A stretch of 64,000 nucleotides of DNA from Myxococcus sp. RHSTA-1-4. Its GTDB lineage: Bacteria; Myxococcota; Myxococcia; Myxococcales; Myxococcaceae. Below the pieces are notes generated by a model. The model was not told the origin of the DNA, did not search any database, and saw only the letters and a list, made by a program, of their open reading frames with translations. Each line of letters begins with the position of its first letter. The stretch's first letter is position 1. Shown one piece after another: positions 41,577 to 49,370 of this stretch. Both the position numbers and the translations under genes were made by a program. The stretch lies in the NCBI RefSeq assembly GCF_020037125.1, contig NZ_JAIQDG010000001.1, positions 372,001-436,000 on the forward strand, read 5' to 3'.

Positions 41577-41771
41577 TCAGTCGTCTTCGCGACCCAGGTG
41601 CACGCAGACGGCGTCCTCGTCGCGGGATACGTGCACCATCCAGGGGCGGCAGCACACCGGACAGTCCTCGACGTACGTCTCCGTGCTGGCGCCGATGGGG
41701 TCCACCTCGACCTCCACCCCCTCACCGCAGTAGGGGCAGCGCTGGGGAGTGGCGTCCGCGAAGGGTTGCAT
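41577..41771 (-). CDS. CPXCG-motif cysteine-rich small protein
   Basis: 64 residues with CPYCGEGVEVEVDP near the start and DCPVCCRPW 25 residues later, the paired-knuckle pattern of the CPXCG family of small zinc-binding proteins; the function of the family is unknown. The central segment GASTETYVEDCPVCCRP is typical. ATG 41771 follows GAGGAGGCACGC. It is upstream of hsp20 on the same strand and divergent from the GspE-N-domain gene. Confidence 0.8.
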   Translation of the reverse strand: MQPFADATPQRCPYCGEGVEVEVDPIGASTETYVEDCPVCCRPWMVHVSRDEDAVCVHLGREDD

Positions 41772-41852
41772 GAGCGTGCCTCCTCGCTTCTGGAGCGGGC
41801 GTATGCATCGCGGACTGAGCGTCCACGAATTCAGACGGTAGACTGTCGAACC

Positions 41853-42713
41853 ATGGCGCCTCCTTCCCGCAACCGCATCGGAGACATCCTCGTCAAGGCC
41901 CGCGTCATCGACGACCTGCAGCTTCGCAGCGCGCTCGCCACCCAGGACCAGTGGGGCGGGCGCCTGTCGCGCATTGTCGCGGACATGGGCCTGGCCACCG
42001 ACGACACGATTGCCGAGGCCATCTGCCAGGGCATGGGCATGCAGCGCGTCCAGCTGGGCAACATCACCCGGGACGCCGGCGCGCTGGCGCGCGTGGACGT
42101 GAGCCTGGCGGAGCAGAAGGGCATCTTCCCGGTGGGCCTGAGGGACAACGGGAAGACGCTGGTGCTGGCCATGGCGGACCCGTCGGACCTGGCCACCATC
42201 GACCAGGTGGCGGCGAAGAGCCGGGCCCGCGTGGTGGTCATGGTGGCCGGCGAGCGCGAAATCGAGCACGCCATCCTCCGCCACTACCGGAACCAGGAGC
42301 CCGTCGCGAGCACGCGCTACGGCGGCCCCCGGCCCCAGTCCTCCAGCAGCGAGCCCATCGACCAGGGGGACGACGACGACTTCAAGGTCGTCGACATGAG
42401 CGGCAAGACGGTGGTGAAGCGCATCGCGGACATCGTCCCGCCGGAGGCGCCCGCCGCCGCGCCCCCGTCCGCGCGCGCCGCGGAGAAACCGGCCCCGCCC
42501 GCGGCCAGCGGCTCGAGCGCCGCGGACATCCTGGACGAAATCCTCGCCGGCGGAGCGCCCTCGTCCGAGTGGACGGACGAGGACCTGCAGCGGCTGCAGA
42601 CGGTGCAGCAGAACCAGGAGAAGAGCTCCAAGATTCTGCGAGCCCTGCTGGAGCTGCTTCTGGAGAAGGGCCAGCTCCAGCAGAAGGAGCTGGCGGCGCG
42701 GATGCGGCTGTAG
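41853..42713 (+). CDS. MshEN/GspE N-terminal domain protein
   Basis: 286 residues. About 5-145 is a GspE/MshE N-terminal domain (RIGDILVKARVIDDLQLRSALATQ, GGRLSRIVADMGLATDD, VGLRDNGKTLVLAMADPSD). Some domains of this type bind cyclic-di-GMP; the first 60 residues show the RLG/LxxxG pattern of that motif, but binding is inference. About 150-240 is a Pro/Ser/Ala-rich linker, and the C-terminus (about 245-286) is a helix (EKSSKILRALLELLLEKGQLQ). There is no ATPase domain, so it is not a secretion ATPase itself. ATG 41853 has only a weak ribosome site. Confidence 0.8.
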   Translation: MAPPSRNRIGDILVKARVIDDLQLRSALATQDQWGGRLSRIVADMGLATDDTIAEAICQGMGMQRVQLGNITRDAGALARVDVSLAEQKGIFPVGLRDNGKTLVLAMADPSDLATIDQVAAKSRARVVVMVAGEREIEHAILRHYRNQEPVASTRYGGPRPQSSSSEPIDQGDDDDFKVVDMSGKTVVKRIADIVPPEAPAAAPPSARAAEKPAPPAASGSSAADILDEILAGGAPSSEWTDEDLQRLQTVQQNQEKSSKILRALLELLLEKGQLQQKELAARMRL

Positions 42714-42755
42714 CCGCAAGCGTTGCGCCCGCGCGCAGCCGTTGCGCGGGCGCCC

Positions 42756-43952
42756 TCAGCGCGCTTCCGCGAGCTCGCGCCCGGTGAGCCCCAGCAGGTG
42801 GAGGATGGCGTCCAGGCCGCCCGCGGAGATGGACGTGTCCGCCGCCTCGCGCAGCTTGGGCTTGGCGCGGAAGGCGATGCCCAGCCCGGCGCGCTCCAGC
42901 ATCAGCAAGTCGTTGGCGCCGTCGCCCACGGCGATGACCTGGTCCAGGAGGATGCCCTCCGCCTGCGCCAGCGTCTCCAGCAGCTCCGCCTTGCGGCGCG
43001 CGTTGACGATGGGCCCCAGCGTGCGGCCGGTGAGCTTCCCGTCCTTCTCCTCCAGGACGTTGGAGTACGCGTAGTCGATGCCGAGCTTCGCCTTGAGCGC
43101 CTCGGCCGCCACGGAGAAGCCGCCGCTGATGACGGCGGTGCGGTAGCCCAGGCGCTTGAGCACGCGGATGAGCGTCTCCGCTCCTTCCGTGAGCGGCAGG
43201 TCCGCGGCGATGCGGCGCAGCACCGCCATGTCCAGCCCGGCCAGCAGCGCCACGCGCTGGCGCAGCGACTCGTCGTAGTCCATCTCCCCGTGCATGGCGC
43301 GCTCGGTGATTTTCGCCACCTGCTCGCCCACGCCGTGCGCGCGCGCCAGCTCGTCGATGACTTCAATCCGGATGAGCGTGGAGTCCATGTCCATCACCAC
43401 CATCCGCTTGCTGCGCCGGAAGAGCCCCTCGCGCTGCAGGGCCACGTCGAAGGAGGACTCCTGCATGGACAGCGCGAGCAGCGAGCGCTTGAGCATGTCC
43501 GGGTCCTTGCCGCGCGGCAGGGTGATGTGGATTTCCACCGAGCCGAGGTGCGTCTCCGTCAGGCGCGTAATCCGCTCGATGTTGGCGCCGTGCTCGGCGA
43601 GCCGGGTGGCCAGCGCGTGCAGCTCGCGGGCGCCCAGCACGCGGCCCACCGCGGTGACGACGTAGCGCCGGGGGCCCGCGCCTTCAGGTTCCGACGTGGG
43701 GGCGTCCACCGCCTGGAAGTCCAGCTCCACGCCCAGCTCCTTGGCGGCGAAGAGCAGCTCCTTGAGCACCCCGCGGGCCTCGGGCAGGCGCACGAGCAGG
43801 CAGAGGGTGAGCCGGCCGTGCACCACCACCTGCTCCACGTCGAGCAGCTCCGCGCCGGCTTCGGCGAGCAGTCCGGTGAGGCGGGAGGTGATGCCGGGCT
43901 GGTCCTTCCCGGTCACGGTGACGAGCACACAGTCCGACGGGCGCGAAATCAT
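42756..43952 (-). CDS. serB: Phosphoserine phosphatase with tandem ACT domains
   Basis: 398 residues. Last step of serine synthesis. Two ACT-like regulatory units occupy about 8-85 (VLVTVTGKDQPGITSRLTG) and 95-170 (VVTAVGRVLGARELHAL), which bind serine or related amino acids in other SerB enzymes. The HAD domain follows with motif I VVMDMDSTLI, then a cap containing EVIDELARAHGV. Later motifs include VISGGFSVAAEAL (Ser motif II), VNARRKAELL (Lys motif III) and AVGDGANDLLML. ATG 43952 is preferred to an in-frame GTG two codons upstream; the ribosome site is weak. Confidence 0.93.
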   Translation of the reverse strand: MISRPSDCVLVTVTGKDQPGITSRLTGLLAEAGAELLDVEQVVVHGRLTLCLLVRLPEARGVLKELLFAAKELGVELDFQAVDAPTSEPEGAGPRRYVVTAVGRVLGARELHALATRLAEHGANIERITRLTETHLGSVEIHITLPRGKDPDMLKRSLLALSMQESSFDVALQREGLFRRSKRMVVMDMDSTLIRIEVIDELARAHGVGEQVAKITERAMHGEMDYDESLRQRVALLAGLDMAVLRRIAADLPLTEGAETLIRVLKRLGYRTAVISGGFSVAAEALKAKLGIDYAYSNVLEEKDGKLTGRTLGPIVNARRKAELLETLAQAEGILLDQVIAVGDGANDLLMLERAGLGIAFRAKPKLREAADTSISAGGLDAILHLLGLTGRELAEAR

Positions 43953-44028
43953 GGGCACCCGTCAGTGTGTCAGCCCCACCCGCGCCGGGCGAGCCCGGAA
44001 TGCACCCGGGCCCGGCCCGCCTGCCAGC

Positions 44029-45681
44029 TCACTCCTTCGGGGCGTCCGAGGAGAGGATGAGGTCGCCGCGGACGAGGAACTCCTTGTCCGGGAAGGCCTT
44101 GTAGAAGTCCTCCAGCATGGCGTCCACGTCCGGGTAGCGCTGCTCGCGCTTGTCCTGGGTGGCCTTGTCGAAGAGCTGGTCCAGGCCGCTGGGGGCCTCG
44201 GGGTTGACCTCGGAGGGCAGCGGCGAGCGGCGCCCCGGAATCTGCCCGGTGAGCATCTCGTAGAGGAGGATGCCCAGCCCGTAGACGTCCGCGGAGGCGC
44301 CCGGCTCCTTGCCCCCGCGGTTCATCAGCTCCGGCGCCATATAGGCCATGCCGCCGGTGCCCACGAAGACCTGGGGCATGCCCTTGGTGGCGTCCACCTC
44401 CACCACGCGGCCCATGCCGAAGTCGGCCAGCTTCGCGTTGCCGTACGCGTCGAAGAGGACGTTCTCCGGCTTGAGGTTGTGGTGGGTGAGGCCCGCGGCG
44501 TGCGCGGCGCGCAGGCCGTACGCCATCTGCAGGAAGGCGCGCAGCGCGAAGGGCACCGGCACGCCGTTGCCACCGCCCGCGTCCAGCCGCTCCTTCAGGC
44601 TGCCCTGCATCAGCTCCAGCACGAAGTACGGCCGCGCCGCGTCCACGTTCTGGTCCACCACCTGGACGACGCCCGGGTGGCGCACCTGCGCCTGGGCGCA
44701 CAGCTCCTTCTTCAGCCGCTTGAGCACCTCGCCGCGCTGGAGGAAGGAGAAGTAGCCGAAGATGTCCTTCAGCTCCTTGAGGCAGATGTCCAGCCCCAGC
44801 GCCGTGAAGCGCCCCTTGAAGACCGTCCCGAGGGGCCCGGTGCCGATGGGGTCGAACTTCTGGTAGCGCAGGTCCAGCTCCGCGCCCTTCGGGGCGGGGG
44901 CGGCGGCCGGCGCGGCGGCGGGAGCGGGGGCGGCGGGAGGAGGCATGGGAGCGGCGGCGAGCGGCGAGGTGATGGAGGGCAGCGACGAGGTGCCCGGCGC
45001 GGGCGTCGTCGGCGCGAAGGGGGGATGCGAGATGATGGTCGCCTCCCGGCGGGGCTCGAGGGCCGGACTGTCCGCCCGGGACACGGGCGCGGCCGGCGCG
45101 GGGGCCACGGCCGCGGGGGGCGGAGTCGCCGGCGGCGGAGGCGCGGGAGGCGGCGGCGCCGGGGGCAGCGGCGTGGCCTGCGGCATCGTCACCTCCAGCG
45201 CGGGCATGGCCGTGCGCGAGGGCCGGGCCGGGGGCACGGGCGGAGGCGGCGCGAGCGGAGCCGGGGGCGCGGGGGGCACCACCACCTCCGTCTCGTCCAG
45301 CAGCAGCTCCGGCGGGGGCGGCGGCACCACCAGCGGCTCGTCGGCGGGGGGCGCCGCGGGAGGCTCCTCCTCGGCGGGAGTGAGCTGGTCCGCGAAGAAC
45401 TCGCCCACCTCGGAGGTGAACCGGTCCTGCAGCTCGCCATCCACCACACGCTCCCCCTGCTCGGTGAGCTTGAGCTGGGCCTCGCGGTCCATGGCGATGT
45501 AGTGGGACTTGCGCAGGAAGAAGAAGTAGTTGTCGAACTCGAGCGACACGGACGGCTCGAGGGCGGCCTTCACGTCGGCCAGCTTGTTCGAGCGTCCAAG
45601 ACGGCCGTTCTCCCTCAGGCTGCGGAGGATGAACAGCGCCTCGCCACTGACGGTGTCGCGGTTGATGGCGGGCTTCGGCAT
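44029..45681 (-). CDS. Ser/Thr protein kinase-like protein, probable pseudokinase (HRD Asp replaced by Asn)
   Basis: 550 residues, cytoplasmic. About 1-95 is a wHTH-like or DUF domain. About 105-265 is a Pro/Ala-rich linker. The kinase domain runs from 270 to about 530: G-loop IGTGPLGTVF (279-288), Lys302 in CLKEL, catalytic loop HHNLKPEN (400-407) in place of HRDLKPEN, then ADFG (419-422) and MAPEL. The catalytic base Asp is Asn402, confirmed by the codon AAC on the coding strand; the metal-binding DFG and Asn407 remain. Such a change normally abolishes or strongly reduces phosphotransfer. It may act as a scaffold. The neighbouring PilZ-receiver gene lies 64 nt away on the same strand. Confidence 0.85.
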   Translation of the reverse strand: MPKPAINRDTVSGEALFILRSLRENGRLGRSNKLADVKAALEPSVSLEFDNYFFFLRKSHYIAMDREAQLKLTEQGERVVDGELQDRFTSEVGEFFADQLTPAEEEPPAAPPADEPLVVPPPPPELLLDETEVVVPPAPPAPLAPPPPVPPARPSRTAMPALEVTMPQATPLPPAPPPPAPPPPATPPPAAVAPAPAAPVSRADSPALEPRREATIISHPPFAPTTPAPGTSSLPSITSPLAAAPMPPPAAPAPAAAPAAAPAPKGAELDLRYQKFDPIGTGPLGTVFKGRFTALGLDICLKELKDIFGYFSFLQRGEVLKRLKKELCAQAQVRHPGVVQVVDQNVDAARPYFVLELMQGSLKERLDAGGGNGVPVPFALRAFLQMAYGLRAAHAAGLTHHNLKPENVLFDAYGNAKLADFGMGRVVEVDATKGMPQVFVGTGGMAYMAPELMNRGGKEPGASADVYGLGILLYEMLTGQIPGRRSPLPSEVNPEAPSGLDQLFDKATQDKREQRYPDVDAMLEDFYKAFPDKEFLVRGDLILSSDAPKE

Positions 45682-45745
45682 GGGTGGGAGACTCTACGCC
45701 ACCCCCGCGCCACGGCTCAACGTGCGACTTGCGGTGAAACGAGCC

Positions 45746-46495
45746 CTACTTGATGCGCAGGAGCTGCTTCACCGTCTCCAGCACCTCCACGAAGCGGACG
45801 GGCTTGCGCAGGTAGATGTCCACGCCGAGCTGCATGGCGCGGTCCTGCGCTTCCTTGCCGCCCGCGGAGATGGCGATGATGGGAATGGTCCTCAGGGCCT
45901 CCTCCTCGCGGATGCGCTCCACGAGGGCGAAGCCGTCCATCACCGGCATGTAGAGGTCCGTCATCACCAGGTTGAAGCGGCCCTCGCGCAGCATCAGCAG
46001 CGCGTGGTGGCCGTCCGGCGCGAAGTGGACCTCCAGCGGCACCTTCCCGTGAAGCTCGCCGCTGGCCAGCTTCTTCAGGACGTAGCTGTACATCTCGATG
46101 ATGTGCGGATTGTCCTCGACGATGAGCACACGGTACCCCTCGTGCTCGGCGTGGGACACGTGGCTGTCTGCTCCTGCCGCACTCAAGATGTCACCCAGTT
46201 TCCGCCGGTCCTGCTCGCGCTCCACGCGGACGCCGACGCCCCCGGGATGATCGGGGGCCGCCGGCCTGACCCAGGCCACGGTTCCGGCCACTTCTACCGG
46301 ATCCAGGAGCCCCGGGAAAGAAAGTGCGAGCCGTACCGGGTCACCCAGGGTGAACGCCTGCTCGGTCTGCACGAAGAGCCCCGTATGGGACAGGTTCTCC
46401 GTCACGTCCCGGGCCTGGCGCCCATCCGTGTAGTCCACTCTCAGCACGGCCGGGACCCGGGTGTGCTGGCGCTTGTCCTCTGGTCCCGGGCTCAT
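45746..46495 (-). CDS. PilZ-receiver fusion protein
   Basis: 249 residues. N-terminal PilZ domain (about 5-100) with both c-di-GMP motifs: RxxxR at 9-13 (RQHTR) and NxSxxG at 34-39 (ENLSHTG). The C-terminal receiver domain (about 120-245) has the acidic pair in VEDN, phospho-acceptor D180 in MTDLYMPVMDG, S200 in IISAGG-like AISAGG and K231 in LRKPVRF. It should combine second-messenger binding with phosphorylation, without an output domain, so it may act by protein contact. No kinase is adjacent apart from the pseudokinase. ATG 46495; divergent from nuoE. Confidence 0.88.
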   Translation of the reverse strand: MSPGPEDKRQHTRVPAVLRVDYTDGRQARDVTENLSHTGLFVQTEQAFTLGDPVRLALSFPGLLDPVEVAGTVAWVRPAAPDHPGGVGVRVEREQDRRKLGDILSAAGADSHVSHAEHEGYRVLIVEDNPHIIEMYSYVLKKLASGELHGKVPLEVHFAPDGHHALLMLREGRFNLVMTDLYMPVMDGFALVERIREEEALRTIPIIAISAGGKEAQDRAMQLGVDIYLRKPVRFVEVLETVKQLLRIK

Positions 46496-46599
46496 AACAA
46501 GGCGTTGAAATCGCTCGGCAATTTGCTGATGGCCGCCCAGTGTAGCGTCGAGGGTTTATGTTGACAACGAAGCCATTGGGGCAATACGTACGCCCCGCC

Positions 46600-47088
46600 A
46601 TGGCGGAGCCCCTGTTCACTCCTGAAGAGCAGAAGAAGTTCGACGCGGGAATCGCGGAGATCCTCTCCCACTACCCCCCGGATCGCAAAAGCGCGGGCAT
46701 GCTTCCCGCCCTGCGCCTGCTCCAGGACATCAAGGGCTGGCTGCCGCCCGAGGGCCTGCGGCTGGTGGCCAGGCACCTGGAAGTCACGCCGGAGCGCGCC
46801 ATGGAGGTGGCGAGCTTCTACGTGATGTACCACCTCAAGAAGCCCGGCAAGTACGTCATCGACGTCTGCACCAACCTCTCCTGCTCGCTCTGGGGCGCGG
46901 AGAAGATGCTCGCCTACCTGGAGGAGAAGCTCGGCCTCAAGGCGGGTGAAGCCAACGAGAAGTTCACCTTGCGGGAGACCGAGTGCCTGGCCTCGTGTGG
47001 TACGGCGCCGTGCCTGCAAATCAATGAGGATCACCACGAGAGCCTCACCAAGGCGAAGCTCGACGCCATCCTGGCGAAGCTGAGCTGA
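46600..47088 (+). CDS. nuoE: NADH-quinone oxidoreductase subunit E (24 kDa, [2Fe-2S])
   Basis: 162 residues. Part of the NADH-oxidising module of complex I on the cytoplasmic side. The thioredoxin-like [2Fe-2S] domain has CTNLSC and the later ECLASCGTAPCLQIN, giving four ligands. The start is taken at ATG 46600 (MAEPLFTPEEQ), which matches family starts. An in-frame ATG at 46558 would add 14 residues and overlap a TTGACA box at 46561-46566 (with AATACG about 16 nt later), a possible promoter. If that promoter is real, the leader is very short. nuoF follows by 35 nt. It is divergent from the PilZ-receiver gene. Confidence 0.93.
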   Translation: MAEPLFTPEEQKKFDAGIAEILSHYPPDRKSAGMLPALRLLQDIKGWLPPEGLRLVARHLEVTPERAMEVASFYVMYHLKKPGKYVIDVCTNLSCSLWGAEKMLAYLEEKLGLKAGEANEKFTLRETECLASCGTAPCLQINEDHHESLTKAKLDAILAKLS

Positions 47089-47123
47089 TCCTCCACCCCT
47101 TCTCTCTTCGGGACGTCATCAAC

Positions 47124-48464
47124 ATGGCCTCTACGGCAAAGGCGATTGAACCGATCATCTCGGCGGCCTGGGGCAAGCCGCAGTCCTGGACGCTGGACAG
47201 CTACCGCCAGCGCGGTGGCTACGAGGCGCTGAAGAAGGCGCTGGAGATGCAGCCGGCCGCCATCATCGACGAGGTGAAGAAGTCCAACCTCCGCGGCCGC
47301 GGCGGCGCGGGCTTCCCCACCGGCCTCAAGTGGAGCTTCGTCCCCAAGGACAGCCCCAAGCCCAAGTACCTCGCCGTCAACGGCGACGAGTCCGAGCCGG
47401 GCACCTTCAAGGACCGCTACATCCTCAGCGACGACCCGCACATGATGCTGGAGGGCATCGCCATCGCGTCCTACGCGCTCGGCGTGCACACCTGCTACGT
47501 GTACCTGCGCGGCGAGTTCAAGTTCCAGGCGCAGCGCGCCCAGGCGGCCATCGACGAGGCCTACAAGGCCGGCATCTTCGGCAAGAAGCTCATGGGCAAG
47601 GACTATGAGCTGAACGTCTACCTGGTGCGCGGCGCGGGCGCGTACATCTGCGGCGAGGAGACGGCGCTGCTGGAGAGCCTGGAGGGCAAGAAGGGCTGGC
47701 CCCGCTTGAAGCCCCCCTTCCCCGCGGTGGTGGGCCTCTTCGGCTGCCCCACGGTGGTGAACAACGTGGAGACGCTCGCCAGCGTGCCCGCCGTGTTCCA
47801 GAAGGGCGCGGACGCGTACGCGAAGCTGGGCACCGACAAGTCGGGTGGCACCCGCCTCGTCTGCCTCTCGGGCTCGGTGAACCGGCCGGGGGTGTACGAG
47901 GTGTCGATGTTCACCACCCTGGCGGAGCTCATCTTCGACGACAAGTACGGCCGGGGCATGCCGGCGGGCCGCAAGGTGAAGGCCGTGATTCCGGGCGGCT
48001 CCTCGGCGCCGGTGCTGGGCGCGGACGAGCTGGACGTGGCCATGGAGTTCGAGGCCCTCAAGGTGAAGCAGACCATGGCGGGCTCCGGCGGCGTCATCGT
48101 CATGGACGACGCCACCTGCATGGTGCGCAGCCTCTGGCGCGTGGCCCGCTTCTACGCGGAGGAGTCCTGCGGCCAGTGCACTCCGTGCCGCGAGGGCACG
48201 CCGTGGCAGACGCGCCTTCTGCGCAAGATTGAAGAGGGCCGCGGCGAGCCGGGCGACATCGACATGCTGTCCAACGTCGCCTCGTCCATCGCCCCGTATC
48301 CCCCCATCGGCCTGGGCAACACCATCTGCGCGCTCGGCGACGCGGCGGCGCTGCCCACGCACTCGTTCCTCATGCGGTTCCGGGACGAGTTCGAGGCCCA
48401 CATCCGTGAGAAGCGCTGCCCGTTCGGCGACAAGCCCTGGGGTTCGTTCGGAGACTGGTCTTGA
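47124..48464 (+). CDS. nuoF: NADH-quinone oxidoreductase subunit F (51 kDa, FMN/NADH site)
   Basis: 446 residues. Binds NADH and FMN and carries the N3 [4Fe-4S] cluster. Motifs: LRGRGGAGFPTGLKWSF (NADH/FMN loop), NGDESEPGTFKDR, AGAYICGEETALLESLEG, GTPV-like AGSGGVIVMDD, and SCGQCTPCREGT supplying three Fe-S cysteines, with ICALGD supplying the fourth. The last four bases, CTTGA, overlap the TTG start of nuoJ at 48461. Normally nuoG, nuoH and nuoI lie between nuoF and nuoJ; they are absent here. Confidence 0.96.
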   Translation: MASTAKAIEPIISAAWGKPQSWTLDSYRQRGGYEALKKALEMQPAAIIDEVKKSNLRGRGGAGFPTGLKWSFVPKDSPKPKYLAVNGDESEPGTFKDRYILSDDPHMMLEGIAIASYALGVHTCYVYLRGEFKFQAQRAQAAIDEAYKAGIFGKKLMGKDYELNVYLVRGAGAYICGEETALLESLEGKKGWPRLKPPFPAVVGLFGCPTVVNNVETLASVPAVFQKGADAYAKLGTDKSGGTRLVCLSGSVNRPGVYEVSMFTTLAELIFDDKYGRGMPAGRKVKAVIPGGSSAPVLGADELDVAMEFEALKVKQTMAGSGGVIVMDDATCMVRSLWRVARFYAEESCGQCTPCREGTPWQTRLLRKIEEGRGEPGDIDMLSNVASSIAPYPPIGLGNTICALGDAAALPTHSFLMRFRDEFEAHIREKRCPFGDKPWGSFGDWS

Positions 48465-48967
48465 ACATCGAGCTCATCCTCTTCGGGGCGTTCGCGCTCC
48501 TGACGCTGCTGTCGGCCGGAATGGTCATCTTCGCGCGCAGCCCCATCAACTCGGCCATGGCGCTGGTGTCCACGTTCTTCTTCCTGGCCGGCATCTACGT
48601 GCTCTTGTGGGCACACACCGTGGCGGTGCTGCAGGTGCTCGTCTACGCGGGCGCCATCATGGTGCTGTTCCTCTTCGTCATCATGCTGCTCAACCTGGGT
48701 GAGTCGCCCACGCGCGGGCGGCCCACGCTGGCTCGGCTGGCGGGTGGCGCGGCGACGGTGGGCCTGCTGGCCGTGCTGGTCGTCACCCTGTTGAAGGTGC
48801 CCGGCGACGTGCCGGCGATGGCGCCGGAGGCGCAGGCCTCCTTCGGCACCATGGCCCTGCTGGGACAGACCCTCTTCACCCAGTGGCTCTTGCCCTTCGA
48901 AGCGGTGAGCCTGCTGCTGCTGGTGGCGATGGTGGGCGCGGTGGTCGTGGCGAAGTCGCGAATCTGA
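48461..48967 (+). CDS. nuoJ: NADH-quinone oxidoreductase subunit J
   Basis: 168 residues, five membrane segments, matching NuoJ: MVIFARSPINSAMALVSTFFFLAGIYVLL, VLQVLVYAGAIMVLFLFVIMLLNL, and a last helix LLLLVAMVGAVVVAKS. It is one of the membrane-arm subunits next to the quinone-binding module. The TTG start at 48461 overlaps the nuoF stop, so coupling is likely. nuoK follows by 72 nt if the 49040 start is used. Confidence 0.94.
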   Translation: MNIELILFGAFALLTLLSAGMVIFARSPINSAMALVSTFFFLAGIYVLLWAHTVAVLQVLVYAGAIMVLFLFVIMLLNLGESPTRGRPTLARLAGGAATVGLLAVLVVTLLKVPGDVPAMAPEAQASFGTMALLGQTLFTQWLLPFEAVSLLLLVAMVGAVVVAKSRI

Positions 48968-49039
48968 TCGCCCGTTGCGGACAACTTTCTGTGCTACATG
49001 GCGGCGGACGTTGCCGCTCGCGAGGCCCCGAATCGGCCC

Positions 49040-49342
49040 ATGGTCCCCATCACCTACTACCTCCTGCTAGCCGCCGCGCTGTTCTGCATGGGCATGTTCG
49101 GCGTGCTGGTGCGCCGCAACGCCCTGGTCGTCTTCATGTCCGTGGAGCTGATGCTCAACGCGGCCAACCTGACGTTCCTGGCCTTCGCGCGCATGCGCGG
49201 TGACGCCATCGGCCACGTCTCCGCCTTCTTCGTCATCGCGGTGGCGGCGGCGGAAGCGGCCATCGGTCTGGCCATCGTCATCGCCGTCTTCCGCAGCCGT
49301 GGCAGCGTCCTGGTGGAAGACATCCGGACGATGAAGCACTGA
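49040..49342 (+). CDS. nuoK: NADH-quinone oxidoreductase subunit K
   Basis: 100 residues, the standard length, with three membrane helices. The start MVPITYYLLLAAALFCMGMFGVLV is the usual NuoK N-terminus, and VFMSVELMLNAANL contains the conserved Glu in helix 2; the last helix is AAAEAAIGLAIVIAV. ATG 49040 is preferred to an in-frame ATG at 48998, which would add 14 non-conserved residues. nuoL follows by 28 nt. Confidence 0.95.
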   Translation: MVPITYYLLLAAALFCMGMFGVLVRRNALVVFMSVELMLNAANLTFLAFARMRGDAIGHVSAFFVIAVAAAEAAIGLAIVIAVFRSRGSVLVEDIRTMKH

Positions 49343-49370
49343 CGCCTGTTCCGCCAGGAGCCTTCCACCC

